From positions 2,058,501 through 2,122,500 of the forward strand of contig WAEK01000001.1 of the NCBI GenBank assembly GCA_011634665.1: 64,000 nucleotides of DNA. Reading direction: 5' to 3'. The translations under genes and the position numbers were made by a program. Numbering within the stretch: the first letter of the stretch is position 1; every line of letters begins with the position of its first letter. The notes under the pieces were generated by a model. That model did no database searches. It was not told the DNA's origin and saw only the letters and a program-made list of their open reading frames with translations. Source of the stretch: Mortierella sp. BCC40632. Its lineage: Eukaryota > Mortierellomycota > Mortierellomycetes > Mortierellales > Mortierellaceae. This document shows, piece by piece, positions 25,001 through 36,792 of the stretch.

Positions 25001-25920
25001 GCGGTGGAAGGCCATGGCTTACGAGGAAGGAAACAAGTAACAGAGGCCTTTGACTTGAGTCGATGGGATATTTGCGATTACCAGGTCACTGGATTTGACT
25101 TTTCGAGTCCTGAGATCGGATTCCCTTTGTTGGCCGGTCATCTCTACTATACCTGCCTGAGCCATGTCCCAAGTCTTGTCAGGATCTGGTGGACCGAGTG
25201 TAAGATGCGCCAGTTGAGCATCGCAGTGGATAGCTTGACTGAAAGGTACTTTTCGCCACTCTTAATTGCTCGAGAACTGGATACACTAGCTGCTGCCACT
25301 GGTCAAGGAGCGAATACAAAGGTTGATGGTAAGAGCGTTGCAGCGGCGCAAGCTGCTGCATTGTCCGGTGTTTTGGATGAACTGAAGCAACTTCAGATCA
25401 AGACATCCAAGGCTACTTCTGAAGTAACGGCGTCTTTCCAGGTGGACGAGGCAACCATGGAGATTGTTATCCGGATGCCAGCAAACTTCCCACTGCGCCA
25501 GGTAGAGGTTGAAGGATTACAACGAGTGGGTGTTAAGGAAGCTCGATGGAGAGCCTGGCTACTATCCGTGGCAGGTGTAATTGCGGCCCAAAATGGATCG
25601 CTCACAGATGCATTATCTATGTTCCGTAAGAATGTTGGGCTGCACTTTGAGGGTGTGGAGGACTGCACAATTTGCTATTCAGTCGTGTCGCTCCAGGACC
25701 GGTCATTACCAAACAAGACTTGCAAGACTTGCAAGCATAAATTCCACGCCTCATGTTTGTACAAGGTAAGGACATTGAATCAGTGCTTGGCCTGGGCATG
25801 GACGCCGCTTACCAGTGCAACCACTAATATGTCGTCTGCTCTTCATTTCATAATTGCAATCTTTAGTGGTTCCGCACATCGAACTCTTCGAGCTGTCCTT
25901 TGTGTAGAACATTGTGGTAG
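19068..25920 (+). CDS. LTN1: listerin, RING-type E3 ubiquitin ligase of ribosome quality control
   Basis: Ubiquitinates stalled nascent chains on 60S subunits. Eleven exons with matching phases: 19068-19123, 19229-19850, 19947-20052, 20160-20249, 20337-20916, 21080-21489, 21585-22452, 22570-23363, 23437-24713, 24815-25765 and 25867-25920; total 1,935 residues, slightly longer than human listerin. The N terminus has the conserved LGGFAQFAS motif and the HEAT-like start (DVARTAMDSFKSAFPDNKQE). The centre is alpha-helical HEAT-like repeat sequence. The C terminus is the listerin RING: CTIC, CKTC, HASC and CPLC spacing, ending RTLW-stop, so the RING is the last domain as in all listerins. The RING is split by the last intron, and its final CPLC pair lies in a 54-nt exon. 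A 163-nt intron (20917-21079) fits phase well. Looks intact. Confidence 0.93.
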
Positions 25921-25956
25921 TGAAGTCTCAATGGCTCTATTCAAATTTGTATCACA

Positions 25957-25959
25957 AAT

Positions 25960-25991
<32 letters not shown>
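25957..25991 (+). promoter_or_regulatory. AATAAA signal and A25 run downstream of LTN1
   Basis: AATAAA at 25957-25962 is followed within a few bases by a run of 25 A (25967-25991). It lies 37 nt after the LTN1 stop. The signal may serve LTN1; the A run also marks the point where the minus-strand pseudogene on the right stops being recognisable. Confidence 0.45.
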
Positions 25992-28900
25992 GTATTTGGA
26001 TCCAAGTACCAAAAATGTCTACAATAAGATTCAGCGCTGACCTTTACCTGCTTCGATTGACATCTCAGTCTTGCCTTGGTTGCAAACAAATTGTCGCTCA
26101 TCCGCTGCAAGAATGGCCCATGCCCTCCTGGTCTGTAGCTCCTGTGTGTGTCGATCCTTTAAGGCGGTCTTAGAATATTAGAATGTCTGTAACGGATCGC
26201 GCTGTCTGCGTCGAACTCTGAGCCTTTTCTATGTCTATGACTGTCAATGCTCGAGTCAAGCTTCTCCCTTCTTTCTCTAACTAGCTCAGTGCAATCTTGG
26301 CTGCTTCATCTGCTACCAGTCTTTTTTTCTCTCGCTCGCGCGTGCTTGGACGAGAACGTGATGTCGTTGATTCTAGCAGCTGTGATCTTATGGGATCTTG
26401 ACAACCTCAACTTGTCCAAGGTTTCCATATCTGGATCTACTGACATGACACTCGCTCCTCCAGGAGAGTGCATGGGATCCGTGCTGAAGTTGATATCCAT
26501 GTCGCTTTCCCCGCTAGCCGTGTCTCCTGACGGCGGTGGTGGCTCTTCTTCCATTGGTAATGATAGTAGTGGTAGTGGCTCTTCCTCTTCCCCCAGTGAT
26601 GGCGGTGGTGGTGGCGACCCTTCTTCTTCCAGTGATGGTGATGGCGACTCTTCTCTTCTACTGATAGCATCCAAGAATAAGTGAGACAAAGGTAGAAAGT
26701 AGCTCTGCATTGCTACATGTAGCTGTCGAAGTAACTTACCATCAAGTAAAGTGAATAGGTTGAAGTTAGTCACTGTCTGTTGATGCAGCCTGAAGTGTGC
26801 CTGGATCCTTTCCAAACTGGTCCCAACCGTCTCATTCATAGTCTTCAGTCCGTAATCAGCTCCTCCAAAAACGACAGTACAGGGTCTCCCGTTATGATTC
26901 TTGAGTGCCAGCAGCCGCGAAATCTCTTGTTTCTCGGATTTCTCGGTGACTGCGGGGAGACCCCATGTTGCCACAGTTTGGACCGACTCTTTAGGATTTG
27001 CGTGGCCATCAGGCACCGCCTTGGCCATCTTGTTCATCCGGTAGGTCGCCTTTTTGAGTACTTCCAATTGCTGCTCTTGCTGTCCAAGTTGTCGTCTTGC
27101 CTTTCGGATATTTTGTCGAGCTGATTGAAGAGCAATGTATTCTTGTGTTCTTCTTGGTAGATTTGCGCGTTCATTCTTTGGTGCTCTTGATTCATTCGCT
27201 TCCAGAGCAGCATTTGATCTTACTCTCTCCAAAGTGGCGACCTCTTTTCGTAACGACTTGACCTCAATTTCTTTGATGTTTTTGGCTTTTGACAGTTGTT
27301 CAGCATACGCTGCAGCCCCACCATAAGACAGTCCGCTCTCCGACAGTCGCTGGCCCCACAGGTTGCCGTCGCCAAAAGGCGATGTTTTGCGTTGCCGCGT
27401 CCGGTCTTCATCAGACTTGTACCTCACAGGGTACCCGCTCCTGTCGGCACCATGAGGGATACCCTTGTCTGTGATTCGCAAGGTTTCCCGATCGACAAAA
27501 GTCAACCTTAAAATAAAATAAATAAATAAATAAATAAAAGAGTTAGGACAGAGGAGAAAGTCGTATGAAGTCGGGAAAAAGTACAGCTTTCGAGTGCTAG
27601 TACCTGTGATGGAACACCAGGTCATGCATACGGCACTGCTTCCATAGCTCATCTAGATCAAATAGACTGCCAAACAGAGTATCTCGTCCCTCTTTGGTAC
27701 TCTGTACCTGATGAACGTGTGTGATTATTTCCCCTTCGGAGTTATGCAGGTCAAAGTGACCTGGTTCGCTGTTCCCAAACACCTCATAGATAGCGGTGGC
27801 ATTAAGGTGGAGGGCGTGTTTGCCTGCAACAGAGATCACGGGCACCAGCTTTCTGCAGTAATGGGGGTAACCAGCGATCCTTAGGACTTGATTGACGATA
27901 ATGACGATGGGAGTCTTAAGCGCAAAGTGGCTGGTTGGTGCTTTGGTGTGTCTCGTGGTACTGTCACCGCCCTCGACAATGTTGCGTTTCGGGACGTAGG
28001 ATCAGAGTTGATTGACTATTCTTGCTGTAACTGTTTGATCCTCCTCGGTAAACTCGGCCCCAGCGTGGGCTGCATTCTGGATGTCCTTCTTGGTGATCTT
28101 TCTGGTGATGAATGGGGACTCCAGGAGCATGCTGATGATAGCCTGTAATCCTCTCAATCGAGTCCGCGAAGGCTCAGTCTTAGATGGAACTAATTTTTTT
28201 TTTTTTTTTGTTTGTGATTTTTTTGTTGGTATGGTTAATTAGGGTGTGTTGTGATTGTAGCCATACTAAAAAAAAAAATTCATCCGATGCGCCTTACCCT
28301 GCAATTCTCTTGCTTGTTTGCTTTCTTCCTCGACTTCACTGTCTTCAACGTCTGAACTCTCAAACTCGTCCAGAAATTCTATGCATGACTCGCCTTGCGT
28401 AGGATGCTCAAATTCCTCTAGTCGTTTATTGATCCGGGGAATTGGCGCTGTTGTTACTGTTGTTGTTGTTTGATGACCTGGCTGTGAGTCGATCAATCTC
28501 TGCATTCTTTCTTTGATAGCCCCAATACGGCGCTCTCTCTGTGAACCTGGATTTTTGTTATCCGAGTCCTTGAAAGACCAATGACAAAGTTCCTCGGTTA
28601 GTTAATGCGTCTGTCGTTTCGCCACCCGTCTTTGATCTCTACTGCTTGGCTTTGCTGCCGAATTTTGAGAATCTGCAGTCTTGGAGCGTCGCTCTCTCCA
28701 TTTTGATTCTCGTTTGGGCTCGAGGTGTACCCAGAGCAAGATGCGGAGTAAGTAATCCAGCATCTTTGCGTAGATATTACCATCCCACAAGTTGGCAATA
28801 TTTACCGAGAGCTGACACAGGTGTTGCATTAACATTGTGGAGATCCCGGAGAGGTTGGGGTTTCTGAATTTGTCCGCGAGATGCTCCATCAGCATGTTGA

Positions 28901-30588
28901 GCGTTGCCCAAGATTTAAGATGTGCCTTCTCTTTTGCTTTTGAAGTTTCACGCGAGCCCAAAAATTCCAGTATATGTGTCGGAGGTGCTTTTCTGTCAAG
29001 AGAGAGGCCATTGGGTCTTTGTTAACACCCTCAGTTCCAAGAACTGCCTCAAGACTCTCTTGTAGACCTTGCGGCAATGGTGCAACGCTCACGATCGACT
29101 TGGCGTTGCTCTTGCTGCAGTAACCTGCGGGGAAGAGCTTGAGCACATCGAACTCTGTAGTGCTCTTGGGAGCCTTCTGGTGGAGCTCACCTTGGACGGT
29201 CTAAAAAAAAGAAGAAAAAAGAAAAAGTTAGTAGTGTGATAGACAGTTGATTGCAAGGAAACTCAAAGAAAAAATAATAAGATTGACAACTTACCAGGTA
29301 AGCGACTTGGAGCACGAATGCAGAGAGCTCATCAACAACCTTTGTTATATCGTTTTGGCGACTCTCGGCAATTTGGATAATATCCTCGAGATGAGCATAT
29401 AGCTCTGGGCGCACAATGCTCTTTAGAGTCGTGGTTCACGTCCCAATGTTTTCGTCGTCGTTCTCTCGGGTACTATCGTCGTCATCGCTGTCATCTTCGG
29501 GGTCGTTAGGGTTCTCGTCAGGGCCATCATCGTGTCCTTCCCTTTTTCTTTTCAAACGCGATGACAAGGCTGTAGATGACGCCACGATGGCCTCTCTGGT
29601 CGACGCATCCCAGTCAGTGTCAAAACGCTTTTCGACCGTGTTAACCCAAAGAGATTTAAACGACATGCCAGGCTCAAGGCCGTGGCGAAGGTCATCAACT
29701 GATGTGTCCTAGTGTAAATCCGGCTGCTCTTCCTTTAGCAGATCCAACATCCTTTTCCGGAAGTCCGATGGTGTATCCTGTGCCAGTAGTAACTCCTTGA
29801 CGGCTGTCTTGGTTTTCTTTGGTTTTTTCGACTGATTGATCTTGATCTGAAGTCGCCCACGCCTATCAATTTTTTGAGAAAGGGCCAGTAAGTTTATTCG
29901 TTTTCACTGAGGAGCAGTGAAATGATTGACATGACCAATTTCCAACTTACAAAGCTTGAGCGATGGCAACGTGGCAACGACCTTTGTCGACATTGGTTTT
30001 TCTATTCCTAGCGGCAAGCTTCCTTTTCTCTTTTCTAAAGTTGGCCACTCTGATCAGACTCCATCTCTCGACCGGGCTCTGTGTTTCTTGAGAAAACTGG
30101 TGGACTGTAGGTACCAGCTCATGAAACTGACTGACTCCTCGAAAAAAGTCGACTCTGTGAAAGATTCCGATGGATGGCCTAGTTTGGCATCCATCGCCAG
30201 GAAGTCGGAACTCCTTACACTTTCCTCGAGTGGAGAAGATGTAAGTGTTGGTATTGAATTTTTTTGACAGAGCCTCCTTGATGAACGACGACCTCGGGGA
30301 CAATGGGATGGTGTCTCATTGAATACCAGCTAGGCTTGGCATTCGTCAGGACCACTGAGGGCCTCCGAACATACTGTTTGGTTCCCCCTTTACCGGTCGC
30401 AGCACGGGACCGAACTCAATGAGATTCCTGAGGGTTTTCCTGAGGTTCTCGTTGGCGCTGCAGCCTGTTGGGCGGGCCGCAGCTTGTGAAGACCTGGCAT
30501 GGTCCAGTGAAAAAGGGAGAGGCTGCGGTGCAGCATCGAGCCATGGGGTCTCAAACTTGATGTTGTCCATGAGGGGATAATAGTGCAA
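25992..30588 (-). pseudogene. decayed, 3'-truncated gene of a multi-exon fungal family, possibly Fanzor/TnpB-like
   Basis: A series of minus-strand open blocks in consistent order: 30588-30346 (MDNIKFETPWLDAAP...), 30303-29947, 29740-29440, 29430-29300 (LKSIVRPELYAHLEDIIQ), 29200-28890, 28960-28600 (WDGNIYAKMLDYLLRILL), 28560-28266, 27845-27600 and 27515-26306. The intron at about 27516-27602 splices HDLVFHHR cleanly to LTFVDRETLRI. Block 27515-26306 has a Lys/Arg coiled stretch and then VVFGGADYGLKTMNETV, which resembles a RuvC-I G-x-D-x-G motif. A further block near 26190-26060 reads TRRAWAILAADERQFV. In-frame stops occur at 29709-29711 (TAG) and 29436-29438 (TGA), and frames change between blocks. 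No zinc ribbon or final RuvC Asp follows, because the gene runs into the LTN1 3' end. Real gene remnant: fairly sure; Fanzor-like identity: inference from family resemblance. Confidence 0.4.
26826..26876 (-). other. RuvC-I-like motif GGADYGLKTMNET in the decayed gene
   Basis: The candidate catalytic Asp codon (GAT, minus strand) is at 26855-26857, preceded by hydrophobic VVF and followed by YGLKTM. TnpB, Cas12 and Fanzor nucleases start their RuvC fold with a hydrophobic strand then G-x-D-x-G. A single motif is weak evidence by itself. Confidence 0.3.
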
Positions 30589-30832
30589 ATGAGGTGAAGG
30601 GGTGAGGAGAAGAGTTTAAAGAAGGGGTGAGAATGGTATGGAAAGAGAGGTAAGGAATATTCGTGGATATTTGTGAAGTCTCAATAAAGCTTGTGGATGT
30701 CCTGATCAATGCGGTGGCTGAGCCCGAGATATAAAGTGCTATGCTTGAATTTTCTCGGCCCCTCTTTCTCTTTCCCCTTCCCCTTCATCCCTACCTTGTC
30801 AATTGGACGCGCACCACGCTATTTTGTCTCTC

Positions 30833-33226
30833 ATGTCATCAGATGCCTCTGCCATTGTCGACAATCCCTCGAATGAGGCTAGGGATCCAGCTTACTTCGG
30901 CTACTACGCCATGTTGCAGCACCAGGTAAACTCATCTAGAGTGATGAGCCTAGAGGTCACAGTAACGCGCCCACGTGCAAAGTCTCGATAAGCTTCATTT
31001 CTTATGTTCTTCAAAACAGACAGACTTGCTCTTGGCTCTCTCTCTGAGTCTATTCAGACTGTAGGCGGCCTCTTTTTATAGATCTAGCGTGTGTATGCTT
31101 CTCTCTCGCTTACTTTTCTTTTATTTTGATTCTACAGCAAAACATGCTTCAGGATGCTGTTCGGACTTCAACCTATCGATCGGCGATTCTACTGAACACC
31201 GATTGCTTCGAGAACAAGCTTATCATGGATGTTGGTGCTGGTATGGACATGAAAGTACTTTCTCTCTATTATTGGGGAGAGGGGAAGGAGACCATCATCA
31301 AATGGAGTGCAAAGTACTTCACATCGAGTAGCCATTGGATCTAACTCTGGACCTATTTTCGTATTCAATCACTTGCTAACAAACGTGTCGCTGGGTGGTA
31401 CATGATACAACACGACACGACATACTGTGATGTGTCGACGTCACATTCCATAACTCCTGTTCGCTCATCAGGATCTGGTATTTTGTCCTACTTTGCTGTC
31501 CAGGCTGGAGCTAAGAAGGTCTACGCAATTGAGGCTTCGGATATGGCTCAGAAAATGAAGAAACTTGTCCAGGCAGCATCCCTTCCTGGAGGACAGGCCA
31601 AGAATGAGTTTCTCAAAGATCGGGTCGAGGTTATTCAAGGTATAATTAACATTCCCCGTGTCAGAAACAATAGGTTTGGTTAGGGAAGACGGCTAGCTTC
31701 GCCCGAGGTTATGCCGCAAGCCTTCTGATTTCCTCGTTGTTTTCGTTTAGCCAAGATTGAGGATCCTAGCGTGAATGTGCCCAAGGTTGATACAATTATT
31801 TCGGAGCCAATCGGTAACAACCTATTTTCAGGATGTGCTCATTGCAAACTAGCCTGTACAAAGCCTTTTTATGCTTACCGACTGTTCGGACGAATTCCTG
31901 TCTCATTTTTTAGGCGTTCTTCTTGTCCATGAGAGAATGGTATGATTCTGTTGATGCTAGACACACAAAAAGATGGGAGAGGGGAGGTGGCTCTGCCATC
32001 GATGAGTAAGACTCGACTTCTGCCTTTTTGGATTAAGTCATATCATTCTTTATCTCGATGAAAACGATAGATTGAAAGCTTTATTTATGCGAGAGACAAG
32101 TTCCTGAAGCCTGGAGGACACCTATTCCCAAACAAGGGGACCATGTACCTTGCGCCCTTCACAGACGCGTTGTTGTTTACAGAGACGATGGGAAAGGCTC
32201 GGTTCTGGGAGCAAACTACATTTCATGGAGTAGACCTCTCGCCTTTGTATCCCGATGCCAAATCCGAGATGTTTGGTAAGACCTATCCCTTCTCCTCCCC
32301 TTTTACCGCTGAATCTCTAAGGCCACTTTTAAGCCTTTGAGTTTGCTCCGCTCTACAACCATGAACAGGATCTAAGAGGAATGATCCAAAGTCGTCATCT
32401 CTTCCTTGTCATATTCTCCCCATTTATGTCGCTCTCGATTTGTCATGTGTTGACGACCCCCTTTGCCATTATTTTTAAAGGCATGCCTGTGGTAGGTCAC
32501 TTCGATCCCAAGTCACTCCTGGCAACACCTACCTTGGACAGTGATGGGTATGAGCTTGATTTCACCACAATCACAATGAAGGCTCTCCGGGATTTTGTAG
32601 TCCCCATCTCGTGGAAGGCACAGTACACAGCCCTGATGCATGGTGTCGCTGGTTGGTTTGACTTGACATTTTCGGGAAATACCGAGTCAGAGACTAGCCA
32701 ACCGATCGAGATGTCGACCTCACCTTCAGCAGAGAAAACCCATTGGCAACAAGTCCGATTTTTGTTCCGGGAACCACTAGCGGTGAATGCAGGACAGCAA
32801 ATTCGAGGATGGATGCACTGTGTGGTGAACGACATGCGGTCGTATACGGTTGATATCGAGATTATCGCCGGTCCGCATGGTGAGCTCTCAGACCCAAGTC
32901 AACCATTTGAGCCATTGTTAAAGAAGCAGACGCAAAAGCGCCGGTCGCGCATGACTCAGAAAGTCAGCAGTGTAGTTGAAACTGTGGATATCGATGGAGC
33001 AGGCGTTGAAGAAGAGGTCATTGTGGAGGTTGAGGAGGGGAGTGATGAAGGAGAGGATGGCCTCCAGTTTACGAGACGGAGGGGCCGCTGGGAGTTGCAC
33101 GAGCAGAGCTATAACTACTCCTACACAGGAGCACAGAACGACCTTTTGACGAAGCCGGAGCACTTGTGCATGTACGAGCCAGAGAATATTGATGATGCTT
33201 ACGGCGGCATCTCGTATACCAACTAA
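30833..33226 (+). CDS. type I protein arginine methyltransferase, CARM1/PRMT4-like
   Basis: Transfers methyl groups from S-adenosylmethionine to arginine in nuclear substrates. Exons 30833-30925, 31138-31240, 31472-31639, 31751-31813, 31914-31939, 32071-32275 and 32481-33226 give 467 residues with continuous phase; the 26-nt fifth exon is unusually small. Visible motifs are [18 protein letters not shown] (helix before motif I), VGAGSGILS (SAM-binding motif I, about residue 62), YAIEAS (post-I acidic residue), the double-E loop SEPIG...HERM (about 138-151) and the THW loop (306-308). The hairpin FHGVDLS and APFTD also match CARM1 rather than PRMT1. The C-terminal extension is acidic and basic low complexity. 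An in-frame ATG at 30803 would add ten residues; the downstream ATG gives the more usual start. Confidence 0.88.
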
Positions 33227-33298
33227 AGTCCGAGATCTGCAGATTGACAACAGGGTAAAAGGCTTGGAGACTAGAGACTAGCAAGGCACATCATATCG

Positions 33299-33360
33299 TT
33301 TTCTTTCTTTCTTTCTTTCTTTCTTTCTATCTATCTTCCTTTTTTTTTTCTTTCTTTTCA
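33299..33360. repeat. TTTC microsatellite and T-rich tract
   Basis: About seven TTTC units at 33300-33327, then CTAT/CTTC and a T run. It lies between convergent genes, in their 3' UTRs. Confidence 0.8.
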
Positions 33361-33534
33361 GTGGAGTTGGCACATCTGTTCCCTTTTATGGTCGGATGGC
33401 TTGATTGCGATAGTAAAGGTGTTTAATTAACGCAACACTACAGTGCTGGAAGCAATGGATCTTGCAGGCGCTAATCCGATATGCTGTTGGTGTAAAACCT
33501 TAGCTCAAAGAATGGCAGGACAAGTAGAGCTTTG

Positions 33535-35657
33535 CTATACTTGTACTGGGACTGTCTCATGTTGAGAATAGGTAGGTGCGCCTGTGATGCTTTTGAGGAT
33601 GGCTGTTGCCGAGATTGACGACCTAAAGATATTATTGCACTCTGTCAACTTGAACGAGCGGCTTTCTCTAGCCAAAATGGCGTGATGTATAATGTCCTCG
33701 AAAAAATGACCAAGGGTCAATCCTGACGATGAAAGGATCTATTTCGTAGATTAGAAAGGCCTCATTAGTTAAAGGTTAAGATCCTAAATTTGAAGTGAAG
33801 AATTGTTAGTAAGGTACCTTTCCCATGGCACAGTCTTCGTTCCCATCTACCGAGCAATTAGCTAGCGATTTGAAAGAGTTTTCTCGATTAGTAAGCTTGA
33901 GACATCCCTCGCCCCAAAAAAAAGACTCAGAAGTGCCAACAACGACAAGATCTTACTATTGACGTCAACCACATAGACCTTGCCAGTTCGCTGATCCTCC
34001 CTCAGATCCATACGACAGTAGCCGTTCCCTCCAAAGCTGACATAGATATCTCTAGCAATCGGCTGAAGCCTTTTTTGATCCTTGTCTGAACAGATTTGCA
34101 TCCACCATGAAGCAGAGCTGACAGTCTCATCTAATCCATAATTATTATCGCCCCATTTCATGTCATGCGTCAAGAGACGCTCTCGCTCAGGGATACTGGA
34201 GCGGAAGACTCGCTCGAGAATATTATACACTCGGACTCCAGTCTCTTTTGATCCTGTAACCAAAGCTGTGTATTCCTGACCTAAGTATAGACAATTATAG
34301 ATATCAAAGGGTATGAGAAGGCTTGAAATGAGAACAAAATTGGTGCCAAAAGAAAAGTCTGTTCGATACGGATTCTTACCAGTAATGTACTCTTCAGCGT
34401 ATACAGGACCCCATATTTTCTTGATTTTCATCGCTTGAACATAACCTTCTTCGGGAGTATCAACAACTGACTTGGTGGATAGGCCTCTGCTGGAACTCGC
34501 ATTAGCAGGCTTGATAAGCAGTGGAAATGTAAGCTTTGAAAGTGCATCGATAATCGCTGCTTTCCGGGCCCTATCGTATTCATCCTCAGCGCTATCATCC
34601 TTCTCTCTAGTAACGGCAGCCTCTCCTTCTCCTTTCTGGTTCCCTGGGCACAACCTTCGCTCGAGCTCGGCATTCTCATCATCGACAGATTTGAGAAGAT
34701 CTCCTCGTCTCCAGTCACGACCCATGAATGCCCTCCACTGATCCTGGTCCGCGCTCGAATAGACGTCAAAGTATCCCGGCGTCGACGTCTGGGTTTCAAC
34801 AAGGTGGCGCTTGATCCAAGCCTTGTCGCTGTCAAGATAATAAAGGTATGAATCGGCGCCAGTAAAAGCCAAGTGTCGTCGTTCAAGCTCCCGAATCACA
34901 GAGATTCCCGGCCAACCATCAGACTCCATCCCATCAACAAAGTTCAATATCACCGTCTTGAGCAACACTGCGCCTCCTGTTGATGCTACAGAAGTGACAT
35001 CGGCTTCAATCTTGCTCCGAATAGATATGAGCGGTTCGACTTCTGCACAACTAATCCTCTTTTCATGCAAGATCTGCTGTTGCACGCATCGAGGGATGCA
35101 GGGACTTTTGGTGTCACTGACAAGATTTCCCATCGAATCATGGTCCAACTCAGTGGCCTCGATCTCGTCGAGAACGTGATTGATTGACTCCATACCAATG
35201 TAATGCCAGCTCTGACGAAAGACTTTGGGTATAGAGGCAATAGCCCTTTCGGTGTCCTGTAAGAACATGGATCGTTAAACACTGAAAATGACCAGAAGTC
35301 ACTGAGACCCAAGCAAGACACCTATCTGATTAATTAACCAACCTGACGGTATTTAGGACACCACTCGGTGACCATTTCTTCGCCAAACGGGGATGTGGAC
35401 CTGAAGTAGGAATCATCGCCATCAATATCATCCTTGTCTGGATCGATGTTCTTTATGAGTGCATAAGGAGCAAGCACTGAGGTGAAGTGACAATGGTTAG
35501 CATACCGACAACTGTTGTGGTTTGTGTACAAAGGGAGGGAGTATGTAGATGTTCTGCAGTAAATCATGCTTTATGTCCACTCTTCCATACCATGGACACT
35601 CCAATAGACATTTGGCTCCACCTCAGTCAGAATATCTCCTGAAATGATAGGCGGCAT
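33535..35657 (-). CDS. D-alanine-D-alanine-ligase-like ATP-grasp protein
   Basis: ATP-grasp ligase-fold protein; the true substrate in fungi is not known to me. Exons (minus) 35591-35657, 35343-35476, 34380-35256, 34280 down to 33957, 33861 down to 33818 and 33738 down to 33535 give 549 residues, all phases matching. Recognisable ATP-grasp parts are FPLLIKPANASSSRGLS (nucleotide-binding lysine and small-residue loop), VYAEEYITG (hinge Glu-rich strand), GYCRMDLRED and VYVVDVNTNCSVDG (metal-binding Asp/Asn), then the Gly-Leu-rich C-terminal helix SSGLTLGHFFEDII. The N-terminal part (LERRHLAFTGADSYLYYLDSDK) matches the DDL-type pre-ATP-grasp helix order. Bacterial DDLs make the peptidoglycan dipeptide; a fungus has no such wall, so another substrate is expected. 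Confidence 0.8.
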
Positions 35658-36465
35658 AGTGTCTGGCGAGTAAGTTTGTGATAGGAGGAGGACACAGAGG
35701 TGACCGAGTGGGGTTGTGTGGGTAATTTGGAAGCGAAGTAAAATGAGAATGGGAAAGGAGAAAGGAGAAAGGAGAGAAAGGAAACTGAGAAATGGGAGAA
35801 ATGAAAAATGAGAATGGAGAATGGAGACGAATGAGAACAACAGTGGTGAGAAGAGAAGAGAGAAGAAAAAGAGTAGCAACTGAAGAAATAAGAAAATGGC
35901 CAAGACAGTGGGTAGGCCTTTTTGACACAATGTCCAAATCGGGTGGTCTGTGCTGGAAACGACCACGCGGGCTAAGAGTAAAAAAAAAAAAAAAAACTCG
36001 CTGTCTGCCTCATTCACTGCACCCCGGGCTAGAAGGAGGAAAAAAGTGTCTCGTCTCCTCACAGGGTCATATCCGAATCTCGAATCCCATTGCCTCTCTT
36101 CTCTACGCCACTTGCATCGCTCCCAAGACCTTTTCCTCCTCTCCTCCCCCAACAAGAATGACAAAAAACTACAGAATTAGCCAGCCTGGCCTTGATTAGC
36201 TGCAAGTCTTCAACGCACGACAGAGGTGAGTCGACTCTACCCTTCCTCTCTTCATTCATGTTGCGCGAGAAGAGCTGCATTTTCGGACTCGGGGCTGCTC
36301 TGAAGAGTTACTGATTGGTCGTCTCATGATGGAATAGGAGGGGCAGGAGCTGCTTCACGACTCCTTTGTTGTTTGCTTTATTGGATACGAAAACTCTTCT
36401 GAGATTACGGGGTATCCTACACGCATTGCGTGAACCACAGCGCCATTTTGGGCTGCTGTTACATA
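35658..36465. other. intergenic region, A/G-rich leader then unique DNA
   Basis: Positions 35740-35900 are GA-rich (GAGAAAGGAGAA-type), read as the 5' leader/promoter of the ATP-grasp gene. An A15 run lies near 35981-35995. No coding signal beyond low-complexity open frames. Confidence 0.5.
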
Positions 36466-36792
36466 TCACAGGAACTGTATGAGGAAAGCAGCGCCCCCAA
36501 CAGCAGCCACAATCTTCGCATTTATGCCTAGAACATCCCCACTTGAAGGCGAATTTGTGGGTTTGGGCGTGGTCGTTGTTGAAGTCACGACTGAGGTCGT
36601 GATGACGGTAGGAACACCGATGGTAATGGTCGTGTCGATGGGCACAACGATAGTTGAGGTCTTGGTTGCAGTCATCTCCGTGGGTTTGCTTGGATTAGGG
36701 GAAGTTGAGCTAACGCCTGGATCCTCTGACTTTGTCGTTGCCGCGGCAGTGACCAGAAGAGTAACAAGAGCTGTAAATGCGGTAAACTTCAT
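36466..36792 (-). CDS. small secreted Ser/Thr-rich protein with GPI-anchor-like tail
   Basis: 108 residues from the ATG at 36792 (MKFTAFTALVTLLVTAAA). An upstream in-frame ATG would precede the signal peptide by 13 residues and is less likely. Visible parts: a signal peptide of about 18 residues; a Ser/Thr/Pro-rich middle with TTT and VVTSTTT runs suited to O-mannosylation; small residues SSGD that could be the omega site; and a hydrophobic C terminus IVAAVGGAAFLIQFL with no charged end. Such proteins sit on the fungal cell wall or plasma membrane. No enzymatic domain is visible. It is single-exon and isolated between larger genes. Confidence 0.65.
   Translation of the reverse strand: MKFTAFTALVTLLVTAAATTKSEDPGVSSTSPNPSKPTEMTATKTSTIVVPIDTTITIGVPTVITTSVVTSTTTTPKPTNSPSSGDVLGINAKIVAAVGGAAFLIQFL

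Noticed and set aside
26040..26173. Plus-strand frame resembling a zinc ribbon (TSQSCLGCKQ...PVCV)
   Set aside because: It is the antisense of the minus-strand block TRRAWAILAADERQFV, which fits the surrounding gene better; the resemblance is probably accidental.
29956..30267. 103-codon plus-strand open frame
   Set aside because: Lies antisense within the decayed minus-strand gene, with no domain or promoter context.
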